NCBI GenBank assembly: GCA_033026295.1 | Contig: CM065171.1 | Span: 8,201,957-8,265,956, forward strand | Source: Channa striata | Lineage: Eukaryota; Chordata; Actinopteri; Anabantiformes; Channidae | Direction: 5' to 3' | DNA: 64,000 nt | In this document: positions 14,901 through 29,400 of the stretch, one piece after another | Numbering within the stretch: position 1 is the first letter of the stretch | How the letters are laid out: the number at the start of each line of letters is the position of its first letter | The notes under the pieces: generated by a model | Told to the model about the DNA's origin: nothing | Database searches by the model: none | The model's input: only the letters and a program-made list of their open reading frames with translations | Program-made: the position numbers and the translations under genes

Positions 14901-16782
14901 TTGGAAGAAACACAAATACCCTGTTAACTACTGCAACCCCTTTATTAATTTACAATATGCTGTGATGTGATCACTTGAAGTATCCCCTCACTCATACACA
15001 AACAAATAGATTCTACCTTGCAGGTTGTGTGAGCCTCAACAGAGCATGTTGCTCTCACCATCACAGATGCTGGGGGTCCTGTCTCACTCAACTTATCTCT
15101 CAGCCTGTTATCTTAACTATCAGTGGACCTCCAGGAGACGAAAGGCCAGTGCTTCCCTTTAAAAATAAATTTAGATCATATGGAGAGGTTTTTGAAACCA
15201 ACACTATGTGACATGAAAACTCAGAGCTAGAAATCTTTTAGGTGGAGTGAGCTAAACACTGGCTTAGTGAAGCACGTTACAGTGAGCCTTGCAGACATAA
15301 ATAATCCAGCCTGCCTGATACATGATAATATGTGAATAATAGATGGCGTGACTGCGGTTATGCCTACACAAGCGTCTTGTGGTGGGCCTTGAGCCTAGTG
15401 GAGAGGGAACCCATAAATGGATGACCTAATCTAAAAATGTGTTGTGTATGCCTACACTGCCCAGGCAAGGCCGGTTGCTTTTTTTTCTCTACAGTGAAGC
15501 TAAATAAAGAGAATTAGCTTGAACCTCACCAACAAAGTGGGGGGAGGGAGTTGAATAACTAGCGATTCATTTAGTAGGAAGGGGAGAAACACACACACAC
15601 ACACACAAAAGCTGCATTATGATTTTCACGTGTGCAACGCTGCTGAGGCTATTAGGAAGAAATTTACTGGATCATGCTGGAATGTTCTCATTCAAGTTAA
15701 TGGTAAAAAAAAGAAGGAGGGGTAGAAAGTAATGCTTAAGAATAGAAGAACGTGAGGGCACATGAAAGACATAACAAGAGAAAAAAAATGAAAACAGGCT
15801 CCAGAGAGAGGTAGAGTGAGAGAAGAGAAAAGATAAAATGCACCAAAACTGAGAGCACTGCAGCTGTATTATACATCTATAAATAACTGAAATTACTGCC
15901 TGCCAGCACTGCAGTGATTTCAATCTGTCTAGCAGCACGTAGTCCCATGAAAACGGTGGGGACCATTACGGCCCGTGAAAAGGCAGAGTAAGCTCCATTT
16001 GGGCCGGCCAGCTTTCCCTTGTTCTCACCCCCTCATTTCCACATGTAGTGAGCTCTCTGGTGACTGACAGGCTCAACTCAGAGGTCTCGCTCTCCCTCTC
16101 TCCCTCACACACACTCACACACACACACACACACACACCATATAGTATACAAAAACTACAATGCAGCCGAAAGACAGTTCAAAGGTAGATGGGAAAAACA
16201 GGCGGGGGGGGGGGACAACATACAGTGGGGGTAGGGAAGAGAAAGTGCTCCAAATGTAGTGTGCCTTGATAAGGTCTAGCACAGCAAATGAGTATGGAGG
16301 GGAAGAAAAAAAAGCAGCAATGAGTTCAAGATGGCGGCAGTGCAGCATGAGCCAGTAGCAGAGGAGGTTGTTCAGTTCCTGCCGGCCCCTCCTCTTCCCC
16401 CTCTTCCCTCCTCCCTCCCAGCTCTCAGAGCAGCTCACTTACCCTTCCTCTTGGCCTCTTCACTGTAGACATGGTGTTTTTTTTTCTTCCTCTTTCCTCC
16501 CCCTCTCCAACTGGTTGACAAAAGCCTTGCCCTTTCGCCAGGTTTTTCTCTCTCTCTCTCCGTTACTCACGCTTTCTCTTACAAACACACTGACTCTTTC
16601 CCTTTCAACAGTCGTTTTCTATCACTCTTCCTTGAGCCGTGAGTCCCCCCCTCCCCTCCCTCTCTCCTTGTTTGCCTCCCCTCCTCCTCCCCGGTCAGCT
16701 CTTCTCCTCAGGCAGTGGAAGAGCGCTGGAGCCGTTCGTCTCCTCCTCCCCCAGCAGGCAGGGCTCAAGAGGAGTGCATGTG

Positions 16783-16817
<35 letters not shown>

Positions 16818-17442
16818 TCTCTCTCTCTCACCCTCGTTTGTTTCTTCACAGGGCGATGAGGGAGCAGCGCTGTGGGCGGTAGAGGAGGTGTGTGGCAGTC
16901 CAGGAAGCTCTCATTCTGCTGCTGCGTGCAGCTTTGCCGTCGTCCTGCTTCACCCAAGTCTCCCTCACTCTCTCTCTGCGTTTGTGTCAGAGTTACCTTC
17001 CTCTGCCTCCTCTCTCCTCCCCTCTCATTGATTCCGCTTTCTGCCTGCCTTTCGTCTGCACTCTCTATTACTTTCTGAGCCTTCTCCCTCTTTTCACTTG
17101 TTCTTTCTTTCTCTTTTTGCTCTGCTGTTTGCCTTTTTGTACTTCTCCTCGTCTTCTTCACCAGCCAGGATAAGGTAGGTTACTCCTTTTATTACACACA
17201 AAAAGGCTTTTGTTAGCTTGCTTGCTGTTCGGCCAGTTGCATTTTCCTCCTTTCCCACTTTTTCCTCGTTCTCCCTCGCTGCCCTCCCCTCTCCCTGGCT
17301 GAGGCGTATGGCGAGCTCAAGACTCTGGCAGGCAGAGCGGCAGAAAATGAAAGCACAAAGCAGCAAAATGCATCAGCATGAATATTAGAGATGTCGTTAA
17401 AACCCAGACTCGTTTTTTTCTCTCTCTCTCTCACTCACTCGC

Positions 17443-17473
<31 letters not shown>

Positions 17474-20400
17474 TTGTAAGGAAGTAGGCCAGCAGATGGT
17501 GCTAGCAGTTATAACATTAACTTTCACAACTTAACCCCTAAAGTACTAGAATTCTCCCACACCACAGATTGTATAGTGAAGCTGTTTTTATTCGGGTCAC
17601 TGCCAATGATGTGCAGATATATCGGTGGAAATGTAATCATTCAATTGAGCTCGATGAACAATCAAACTAAATCCCTAATTCTGAAAATATATACCTCATA
17701 CAAACAGTCCTCACACAACACAGCAGTTTATTTCCTAAGGATACCAGACACGTGCCACCCAAAATCCACTAAAAACTTCAACCATTTCTGGCCTTGTCAC
17801 TCTATGACTTTTGGGGACAATAAAATCCAAGAAGAGAAAACTGGAATTTCCCCAATTGACAAGCAGCCCTTTCTGTGTGACAGAAAAGATCTTGGGGGGT
17901 GTTAGTCAGATTTTCAGAGGACCCACTGTCAGCACAATACAGGGACGGGTGGCACTGGCTAGCAAATAGTGTTTGGAATTATGAAAGACACATGACTGGT
18001 CTTGAGCTAGGCATAGTGCACAGCACAGCACAGACCTGAATTGCTAATTCATACCCAATCAGTTATTGAATCATTATTTACTGTGCAAAATCAACTGCCC
18101 AGGCTTCTTTTCCAGGCAACACCCTGTTCGCTTCTATGCAGCAGAACACATTGGCACCACCAACGACATACTAAACGTTATTCAAAGAAACAGTAGGAAT
18201 AATGGACAGACTATGATTGCTGGGAATTATCGCATGGGTATAATGTGTAAGACTGTATATAAATGGATATGATTAGGAATATGATGTCTTATTTATATCA
18301 TTAAAAGTTTCTAAACCACAATTTGTAAATACACATATCTAGACAGACAATGCTGACTGAGTATACTGAATGCTTTCTCTGCATTTTTGATCCCAAAACA
18401 GAAACACTGATGTGACATTGATGTTTGGAGTATACAAAACCTTTAAAATATAATTTTTGTATTGCTTATTTTCACATAAGATATTGTAGCTCAAAGAACC
18501 CTACGGTGTTTGTTGTAACTTTATCCAAGTATGGTGTGAAACGTGGGTGAACGTGTGTGGGCTACAACACAATATGGCTTTACACATTGTACAGATAACC
18601 TAAATAAACTTCTATGCTACTGACCAAATGCAACTGTCTGGACAGTCTTTCTTAAAATCTATATGAGTCTAATTAGAGAGAAGGGGCATGGGTATCAAGT
18701 CAGAATAATGAATATTACCTACACATAGGCTTGGCGTTTCTCACTGTATCTCGATGGCCTGACTAATTTTACATTTTACAGCGCAATATCTCCTACAAAG
18801 AGAGAGAAATGACTGCTTACATGTTTACATAACAATAACTGTCCTTTTTAAGAGTGTGCAGCAGCAGTAGGCATCCAAGCCACCTGGTCAAACCAGACCT
18901 TGGAGTTTGGACTTAAAGCCAGAGCACATGCTTACAGGAAGCTGAACAACAGTGTCCTCTCCAAGCTATACAACTCAACTGTAAGGCTAGAGTCACCAAA
19001 AGAGTGGGGAAGTTTTTGATACATATGACTGACAATGTGTTAAAAAAAAAAAGGGTTAAAATATTTTAATAAATCCTATAGGCACTAGGCTCTGTTTATA
19101 TGTCTTCTTTTAATATGTGGCTTCTATTAAACTATGACAAAAAGGTCAAAAGGTTTGAAATAGTATATATTTACTGCCAACAGTGATCAAAATTAAACAT
19201 TTATATGTACAGTATATGCACAAGTCTACACAAACACGCTCCCTGATGGATAAAACAGAAAGAGGTAACACATAGGGGTCTATATGATACCTTTAAGATT
19301 TTCAGAGCAAACATTTTTTCCATTTCTGGAATTGTTTTTGTGAGAATCAATCAAGAACAAAAAAAAAAAGGTGAATAAGTCTGCACATTAGGCATGCTTC
19401 AACAGCCACATGGCATGAAGCCACAGCTCCTCGGCAACTAAACGGTTAATATGCAAATAGGCTTGACATCTCTGTAAGAGGGGGAGTGGCTTCCTATAAG
19501 GACAGATAAGGGAGGGGAGAGGAAGAGGAGGGAAGGGAGTGGAGAAAGGGGAGGAGAGTAGCAGAGCTGGTGAAATGAAGCTAGTGAAAAAAAATGTTTG
19601 TGTGTGGGGGGCTGCAGAGGCACAGGTGTTTGTCTCTGAACACTCCATTACTTCCTCATCAAAGGGCCTGTATTAGTGCACCACTGCTCTCATTTCTTGC
19701 CTCTACCACCATGAGAGTCTCAACTAACTCACCATTAGGGAAATAAGAACTGAAAGCTAGCACTGCACTAACTGAAAGTGACAAGATATCTCACACCTAA
19801 CAGAGATGCAATCCATTGCTAACCTGAACCTAATGACAGTATCTACAGAGCACAAAAAGAGGCCATTTGATTGATTATTCCCATACAACCATATTCCCTC
19901 ATCAGTCATTGTTTATCCAAGCTACATTGTTAGGATGAATTGTACATAGTTCTGCATGCACAGATAGTTAACTATAGTGTAACAGGACCCAGGTTCAAGC
20001 ACAGGGTTCTCACACACACACACACACACACACACAGTAGTGTTTATTGCCACCAGCATTCCCCACAGGTTTAGAATTAATTAGCAGTGGTCTGACATCC
20101 AGTGCTTGGAAGTCAGCTTCAACACAATCTAGAATCAATCAATAGCTGATTAGCAAAGCCATTCTTTTTTAAATGTGTAAGACTGCGCATGGACACTGCA
20201 TTGCATTCTATGTAGAATACGTCCCCCTCAAAACTCTAGTCAAAATGAGAAGCTGATCTCTTCTTTGACTACCACATAATATGGCTGAAATAAAAAAGTT
20301 AATTTGACTCAACATGTGCCTGGCCTTTGGTGCTCATCACTGAAAGATAAAAAACAACAACAACACACACAGACATCACAGCAACCTCATCAGACATCAA

Positions 20401-23400
20401 GAAATGTCATTTATATGGACTGGTAGACGAAACACACGCTCACACACCACTTTAGCACACCTTTTAACTGCTTGTTAAGGCAAAGCTAGTTGGTAGAGCA
20501 GTCGTCCACCAACCATGGGGTCAATGGTTTTAAATCTCATTCCTCCTGTGCCTGGACAAGGCACTGAACCCCTGAGTTGTCCCTAGTGTCTGCTAAGCCA
20601 CAACGGATGAAAGAATCTGATCTGAAGTAACTAATTCTAATTGTGAATATCTAATCAGTCAATCACATGGCAGCAACTCAATGCATTTAGGCATGTAGAT
20701 AAGCTACAGAGCAGCTGAAAAATATGCAGAAATGCACAGTTTTTATGTCAATATCGACCAAAAATCTCTGTGATGATTCCAGCGCCTTGTTAACTATTGT
20801 ATGTCATGAAGAATTAAGGCAGTTCTAAAGGCAAAAAGAGCTGAAATTTGGTGCTACCAATGTGTACGTAATAAAACAGTGAGTATACGTTTCTCTGGTA
20901 GGACTAACTAACTAACTAAAAGACAGATAAAGATAAATAAATAAGAAATTACATTATGCACCTATCAATAAGGCTTAAGGGTGCAGGCTATTTTGCAGCA
21001 ACACTTGAGTAAGTAGGCTAGAGGATTAATAAATTAAAGAAGACATGATGCAACGCAATGCTCCTCAACCAATTAATACTGTTATAAGTTGGGTGTTTTA
21101 CAGCACCATGCATTACTTATTCTTTATTCTGGGCCAAGAGTAACAGTAACTAGTCTGAGGTTGATGTCCTCAAGAGGAACTGCTAAAAACATTATTTCAA
21201 CAACCTGACCTCTGCTGTTACAGTCAGTCAGGCTTACTGTGCCAGAACATGACTGAGAGAAACAGGCGTACAGAGAAACAATTTATAAAGTGATCTGTTG
21301 AGCCGCAATAGTTTTATAGAATCGTCATTTTTATTAAATTTGTTTAGCTTCCTGGGGATGTTTTATTAAGCAATATCTGACTTTAAACTACTACAGCAAC
21401 AGACCTTTACACCTGCTCACAGTCCTTTAGCATTATACTTTAATGTGCAATCTTGGCTTTAGTCCTCGGGTGCCAAACTCTGAGGTGCCGGTTCAGCAGT
21501 TTCCCAGATTTATTTTTGAACACAAACTGATCAGGTTAATGTGTCTCTATGGTTTATGTTCTTAGCTTTTATAACAAATTGTACTTGAACTAACTATTAG
21601 CTCAGTTCAGGTGACATTTACTACTTACTGTTTATTATGCATGTTAAGATCACATGTCTTTTTCCCTTTTTCTTGGCCCAGACCAGGTGCAGTTTCTCTA
21701 ATAATGTGTTTTGCTGATCAGATTCTGTTCCAACAATTATATTCACCTACAATTAATTGTGAACAAATATGTACTTCGCGTATGGAAATAACAGCTGCAA
21801 TTTACAGCTGGATTTTAAGATCAAGTGCCTATATTTTTGATAGGCTATATTACATTTTATGATATGCTATGTGATTAAAGAATAACAGAGAATGCAACTG
21901 CTAAATTCGACATGACTGTTATTTAGTTTTGTCATTGTCATTTTTGTTTCAGTTTGCTTCCCCATGATATTGTGTTTACCTCAAATGCAAGAAATTAAGG
22001 ATAAACCTGGGTTCAGGTGGGGGTAGCTTTACTAGGCTGAGGAAAAAAAAAGTTCATTTTTAACTAGCAAGTTCAAAAAAATGAGAAGCTGCTAGCTGAA
22101 TTCATTTTGTCAAGCTCAGTGTGTGAATTCAAGAGTCAGTCACTGGTGTGTCCACTTTGCACTGTGAAGGAAAGTAGCACTGGAATGCAAGCACGTTAAA
22201 ATGGACAACACAGGTAAGAAAAGATAAAATTCTGGATTTTTTTTCATTTTTGTGATACTTATCAGAACTGGCTCGGGGCATCTCTAATTAACCTTGAAGA
22301 TGCATCAGTGTGAAGCTGATAAGACCCCAATTTAAAAAGAGGAAGCAAGAGAAGTTCAAGACTAAAATCTACATTAGCCCCAGAAGTCTGCATCAGAGAT
22401 ATTTATAGTAATGTACATGTGCCAAAAGGACCATGATGACACAAACAAAAAGAAAAATGCACACAGGCAAACACTGTTTTTGCCTCCCTTCTTTTACACA
22501 TCCACTGTCTAAAGTACACAGAGAAAAATTTACATCAGGTTATTTCTGATAAAGCAACTGATGCAGTGTATATCTCACCATGTAGCACTGTGGCTGTTCC
22601 AAGCAACAGACTTTAAAGCCGATAGCCCATTAGTGCACTATTTTGCAGCTGGATAACTAACTCGCTAATTAAGTTCAGCGCAGCCATTTCTGTTACTGAC
22701 AAGAAGGTTTATGAGTGCAGACAGAGATGTGCGACATGCTACAGGTACAACATGCTGGGGCACAGTCATCTGGGTATAACAGAGCTGAACACTAGGGGGT
22801 GACTGTGAGAACGGAGCAGAAATGCAAAGGAAAGAGGAAAAAGGTTTACCATTATTTTTAAGCAAGTTGACTGTTAAATCTGAACTTTTTTATTTCACAG
22901 AAAAGACATTACAAAAATATAAGGGGAAATTAGAAGAACAAAAAAAACAAAAAAAAAAACAAACACGTAATCTGCAGAGATATTAAGCCTGGAACCAGTG
23001 CAGAGTGCTGCATTATTATCAAGCATTTGAATAGTGTCCCGTGAGTGCTCTCCCTTATGGGTTTTTCTAAAAATCACTGATGACTGTGAAATAAAATTGT
23101 TCTTTATACAATATCACTGTTGATGGCAGCCCTAAAAGAATGCATTTGGTATAACAGTGGAGGCCATTTAAATATAAAAGGCCTACTATAACTAAACAGA
23201 CAGTAACAGTCACCTTGGCTTTCATTTTCTCAGTGACCACTGCAAAAAAAAAAACAAAAAAAAAAAAAAAAAAAAACAGGCGTGACTGAACAAGTGTGAA
23301 TGTTGTGCAGAATATAGAATACAACCTAAGCCTGGCTCTGTGTCCATCAGGCATAGTGAGTGAGAAGAGCATATACGGATTCAAACTAGGGCATCTGCCC

Positions 23401-26400
23401 TTCTTGCAAGTTTAAGTGTCAGCTAAGAGGACGGTCACTCAGTATGATTTAATATCATATTTTAAGGGATAGCACTGTGCACACTAGCAAGCATAGCCCA
23501 GTGGGAAAGCATGGGATCACCCATATAGCGGAACACCCTTTACATTCAAAATATCCCAGATTTTACGTATGATTGCAGACCGTTTCTTGTTGATATAACT
23601 CACCCACCAAAAGCATTCCTGAAATGAGAATTCTTTAAATAAGATAAAGATAATAATAAAATAATATAAATAATAATAAAATAATCATAATGATAATAAG
23701 ATTAATAATAATAATAATAATAAAAATAATGATGACACAGGTGGTCTCCAAAGAAGTACTAGGTTTGCAGGTGCATTAGGATTCATCTACCCGAGTGGAA
23801 TCAAACGTATTTTGCATACTGAACTGCCCATGTTTGTGTACTTCATCATACATAATGTGTCAGAAACAAAATTGAGGCTGCCCTTTAATAGCGAGTGTTC
23901 TGAGTAATGACGTGTGTCTCTGTGAATCAGAGATGGCACAGCAGGTCAGACACCAGGCAGTGAAGTGAAGCTGAAATGTGCAAAACAAGCAAGCTGGATG
24001 ATGCCATTCATTAATGGGAACATCAGTGCAAGCTGAAGAGTGGAACTGAGAGGAGGTCCCTTAGGATGGGAAAGAGAGACAGCAAGACAGATACAGAGAG
24101 CAGGGGAAGGAGAGAGGGAGGGAGGGATAAAGTGGAGGGAAATTCAGCAAGGGGCTTACTGCCAGACCTTTACAACTCCTTCATTATTGAAGCAGTGCAA
24201 ACGGAGAGCTGGGCCAATGCCTGAAAAACACACACAGCGGTGACTACATACATCCACACAGGAAAACAGAGCAGGTGCGTAGTCAACCTGCAGCCTTAGG
24301 GATGTCGTGAACTGGGGATTTTTCTTTTTGCCACCCCTGTTCGGATTTTCACTTCTAACTCTAAGAGGCAGGTGTCTTTGGAGTGACTCTCTGCTGAAAT
24401 GCTAGAGGCCAGACATGCAGGTTTTCTGCCACCAACAAGAACATAACCAGGATCAACACTTATAATAAAAAACAAAGACACCTAATGTGACTATTTTATT
24501 TCTTTATTAAATAGTTAGCCCTGCTAGTTCTTTCAGTTGAATTTGTCATTTACATACATTACACTTGAAAATTTGTTTTGATCTATGATTTGAGCCCCCT
24601 TTTTTATAAGAGTAAAAGCACCATTTGCAATCAATTAAGTTTTTTCCTGCCTGCTAGACTACTTACTTGCTAAAAGAAAGACTTCAACTTGTGTCTGTGC
24701 CAAAGATTTTATATATGTGATAAGAGGTATCAATTACCTCTGAGGGGCTATAAATTAATATGCAGGCTATTCATATGTAAATGAAAAAAAAGATCATACA
24801 ATCACTATATAAATTTTATTTATGCTATATACAGGACTGCCCCTTCTTGTTGGCCACCACCAATACCATTTATATGTAAATATCTCTCATTTTGTAAAAG
24901 CTACAGACCTGTGATATTGTTAAAATAATAAAAAAATTTGCCGACAGATTACATCCCCTTCTTCCTAAATTAGTTGAAATTTGATAATCTCAAAAATTAC
25001 TCCATGTAAAATGAACTGTATTAAGATCTACTTTACTGCTCATTGTAACATCCATTGATGTATAAAGAAAAAGGTTTAAAAGTAATTTCCCTATATAAAT
25101 AACTGACCAAATATGATTACCGGCATAAATGCATGCAATAAACAACCTAAACACTAGGCCATTTTAAGAACACTTTAGGAAATTCACTTAGTAAAAGACT
25201 TTGTAAAAGATACATTAAATGTCTTAAAGCTATTCTTCAGTTATGCACCGCAAGACGAGTTTGTGTGTTATTACATTCTGAGAGAGATGGAGAGATACAA
25301 ACATGGGGTGGGGGTAGAATTGAGAGCAGACAACTAATTTAATTTCTTTCATCATACTTACTGGGGCATTTTTGTTCCTCATTTATAAAGACTGTGGTTA
25401 ATGTGGAAATATTGGGGGTGAACAAGTAAGGTCAATATGTGGGAAACACTGCAGTTTTAGCTGGCGGCTTTACTTGGGTTTGGGTGAGTGTGTTGGTTTA
25501 TGTTTAAATGTACGTATATTTGAGAGTCTTTAATCTTTCCTAGTAGATCATCTCAAGCAAAACTTGTTTTTTCATTTTGGCATTCTGGGTTAGTGAGTAT
25601 GGACTAATAGGGGAAAACATGAAATTAAAATTTAAGATTAAATCTAAAATGAAAGCCATTTTGTGGTTTGGCTTATGACAAGCATTAAACACACATATCT
25701 GCCCCTGGACTTCAGGGATTGTATTTCACTGACCCAACGCACTTCTAACACCAAAGGACCTCACACTGTTTTGACATATAGGAGTCTATTACAACTTAAT
25801 TTCCTTCCAAGTGAAGGAAATACAAAGATATAATCTACACTCAAATTACTATACAAGACTTGGCTGTGGGTTTTCAAGGTTGGAAATAACCACTTATCCT
25901 AAATGCTCCATTATACAGATTACCAAAAGCACACATCACATGAAGTAGAACTTTTTATAAAACTGGTACATGAGCTTCTTTGAGGGTGACTACAAGTGTC
26001 TTTTGAACATTTACATTTGAACTTATTTTCACCTACATTCAGAAAAAAATGTTATAAGCCTGTATGACAGATACAAAGCTTAACTTACCACAAAGGTAGT
26101 GATGATAAATTAATGACATGTAGGGTTCAAGCGTCAACTTTCTTCTTCAAAGGTAAACTGGTAAATGTAGATTGAGTGAGTCAATTTCTGTGTCAACATA
26201 AATGAAATGCTGGAAAATACTAGCACAACACAAAGTCTCACCTTACAACACTGGTGTCTATGGTAACTAGCTGCTGGCTTCCTGCTGACACAAACCTGTT
26301 TGCTGAACTTACAAATCAGTAACTAGTAAGCCAACAGCCATGTCTGGGACAATATGACCGACATCAAGTTCTGTCAAAGTCAAACTATGCTACAGAGCAG

Positions 26401-29400
26401 CATATATCAGCTGGTGCCGGAGAACGGACTTACTTTCACAAGCTTCTTGCCAGGTAGTTTTATTCAAATATACCTTTATATCCAGATGTCTTATCCAAAG
26501 ATTTTTTCACTACGCCTCGTACTTCTACTACAACAACAAGTATTACCAGTTACACACAATGAGCAAACAGGAGTTGGTCATTGCCTGTCTGTGTCTTTAT
26601 TTCGTCTATTGCACCCTAAAAAAAAAAAGTCTGTTTACGAGATATGTTCATGTTGTATTTCTCTTATTCTTGCAAATCTTTCTTATGCCCAGAGAAACTG
26701 TGGTAATCTAAACGCCCATAGTTCTGCCCTCTGCCAGTCAAAGGTTAACACGAGTTCATGGAGGTTCCTTCACGTCACTAGCAAAAAGCCTTGCATTCCA
26801 GTCACAAACACACAGAGTCCACATTTGACTGCTAAGCAAACACTCATGGACCCGTCATCCCAGAAAAACATTCAAAGCCGTTTAATCCCTGGAGAAGACA
26901 GCAAGAGAGAAAACGAAGGAAAGAGACACAAAATTAAAAAAAAAAAAGCATACTTAAAATTCAGACCTACTGTGCAGTTTGAGCTGGCAGCGTTCCCACA
27001 TGCTCCTGACACAGTCAATCCAAGTACAACTCCCTCCTCCCTCTCCCCTCTCCCCTGCAAGCTCCTCCCCAGCCTCCTCCCCCACTGTGCCCTACCATTC
27101 ACACCACAGCAAAGACTGTCTGACTTCCTGTTTACCTCTGACCCTTAGTTTTCTGCCTCCAAGACAGACAGAGAGAGACAGAGACAGAGAGACAGAATGA
27201 GAGAGACAGACAGACAGAGAGAATGGCTGTTGGGGGAGGTGTTTAGAGAAAGTGTGTGAAGAAGACAGCCTATCACCATGTGGCTACTGGAGCAGCAGGT
27301 TGTGTGCATGTGGGTGCGTGTATGACACTTGTGGGTGGTGGGGTGAGAGCTGGAGTGATGCTTGGTGTCAAGTTTCAGGGCTGATTATGGCATTGCCTGC
27401 CCAGTCTGGTCGGCAGTTATATAAACCTCGGAGAGGTCAGAAAGCAACAAAGCTAGCAAGTCTCACACACCGTTTTTATTCTGTTTAGCAAGAGAGCCCC
27501 TTGCATCCATAACCTGTTCAAACTACAATTGGGGATATGAACAAGAACACATTCCACACATGCACACTACAAACCTACACTTCTGGACAGTAGTGAGAGG
27601 AAGAGCTCCTCTGCAGGGTTTTATTTGACACACTCCTATGAGCACTACCTGAACACAGTTTCACACAGAACTCGGCCTCTGGCACTGCCCGGAGTGGCCT
27701 TTCGCACAAAGGGAGATCACCGTCCTCAAATGTTAAACTCACTTTCAATGAGGAACAACATTAATAACAATTTATTTATGTTGTGCTCTACTAATAAAAA
27801 AAACAAAGGTTCCATCGCCTGACACACAACTGAAGTTGAGTGACAGAAACATCGTCAGCACATCCATTTGCTTGCTTTGATCCTCTCGAACATTCGTTTA
27901 ACTGCAGTGCACTGTTCACACGAGCCCGTGTATACAGACATCATACTAGGGGCTCGAAGGGTAGTTGGAGAAAGATTAGAAACCCGGTTACACAGAGTAA
28001 TCGCCACTCTCAGACAGAAATCCACCTGGGGAAACTTCCCTATTCCCCTACCCTGATTTTGGAAACCACCTTTCCCATGACACTTAAGAAGTCAGCTTCC
28101 TGAAAAACCCAACTGTAACCTGGTTAGTTAAGTCCATTTAAACGCACTCATGGACTCTTGTAACCAGGTTACAATCAGCCTTCTTGGGAACGCTGCTGTC
28201 CTACGTGTCGTGTAAATGGGAAAGCTGGTTTCTGAAACTGTGTTGGGGATTAGACAAACCCTATTTCCCTAGGTAGATATGTTACAGAGAACACCGATTC
28301 CTCTGCCATGAGGGATAGACCATTAAAAGGGTGATGCTGCCTCAAAGAAAAGTACACGTAAACACAAAGTGCCTCGAAGTCTAAAGAAGGTGCAGTATTT
28401 TTTGTCACTATACTGTTTAATTCTGTGAAGCATGCTTTCAACATAAGTTTGAGGCAGAGGAGAAGCCAGATTACGTTTTTTCTGCATGTGTACAAAAGAT
28501 TTCCAGTAACTTAATATCTTAAATAAATGTAAACTTCATTCCCCAATAACCCAAGAAAGATGGGTTCTCTAAGTAATCTGGTAAGGGTATGTAAATGCAG
28601 TCAGAGTGCTCCAGCTATAGTTTAGGTTTTATTTTGACTTGCCTGTCTGGTAAAATGGTAGAGGTAGTTAATATTTGTGTATTAACCTACAGGAAGTGAT
28701 AAGCCCACTATAAGAGAGGCAGGAAAATACAATAATAAAAAATAATACAAAAGGAAAAAAAAGACAGTATGCCGCTTTTTATTGGGTATGTGTTATTTTT
28801 TTTCTAATTATTATAATTTCTTTTCAATGAAATTAAATTGCTTTTATAATTTCCTATTTCTGTGTAACTACTACAGTATGTTAATTGTCTGTATTCAGTA
28901 GTAGTGTGCTTGATTAAGGAATACTATAAATCATCTTAATGTATAGATGCCAATTGAAATCTGTATTAGAAAGGGCTGGCATTATGGCCAAAACATAAAT
29001 CTTAATTTTTTTCTCACAATTTGATTCAGAATTTCAATTAATTTCCAGAGTACATGAAGTTGAGACATTAGTATGCATGTAACAATAAATGTTTTGATTC
29101 AAAAAATAAAACTAAATGTTGCCCAGGTACTAGGGCCAAATTTGCTATATTATTTACCACTTGGAGCAGCTATGTAACACTGCAAATGACTGCATATTGG
29201 GCTATGAATGCTTTCAAAACACAGGCACCTACACTCCACAAAGTCCCTACATGCAGCAGCTAACACAGCATTTCTGTTGCTCAGATTTGATTAAAGCTAA
29301 AGCATTTATGGATATTGTGACTTTCTTTTAAAGCAAGTGAGTGAGGCGGTGAAATTTCTGCAGTTTTCAATTCAAAGAGGTAAAATGACTACCTTTACTT

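Larger units (their letters stand above)
16300..17350 (-). promoter_or_regulatory. candidate internal chd9 promoter with CT/GA tracts
   Basis: This block in the middle of intron 2 is richer in GC and CpG than its surroundings. It is strongly strand-asymmetric: pyrimidines on the plus strand, purines on the chd9 strand. It holds (CT)n tracts at 16784-16829 and 17419-17473 just beyond. An AAGATGGCGGC YY1-type element, usually found at transcription starts, lies at 16328-16338 on the plus strand. The alternative ATG exon (16443-16472) sits at the 3' end of the block as read by chd9. A plus-strand donor-like AAG then GTAGGT at about 17173 also permits a divergent transcript. Low-complexity ORFs in the block look like by-products of the CT repeats. 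Confidence 0.5.

Noticed and set aside
16622..17161. 179-codon minus-strand frame with RERERE repeats
   Set aside because: Produced by the GA strand of the CT microsatellite; not in frame with the alternative ATG at 16472; no domain.
16105..20036. Regularly spaced short repeats considered as a CRISPR array
   Set aside because: They are dinucleotide microsatellites without unique spacers, in a vertebrate genome.
26354..27148. 264-codon plus-strand open frame inside chd9 intron 2
   Set aside because: Longest non-chd9 frame, but the product is low in domain content, has Lys and Pro/Ser runs from A- and CT-rich simple sequence, no similarity I recognise and no splice or promoter context. I treat it as chance, with some residual doubt because of its length.
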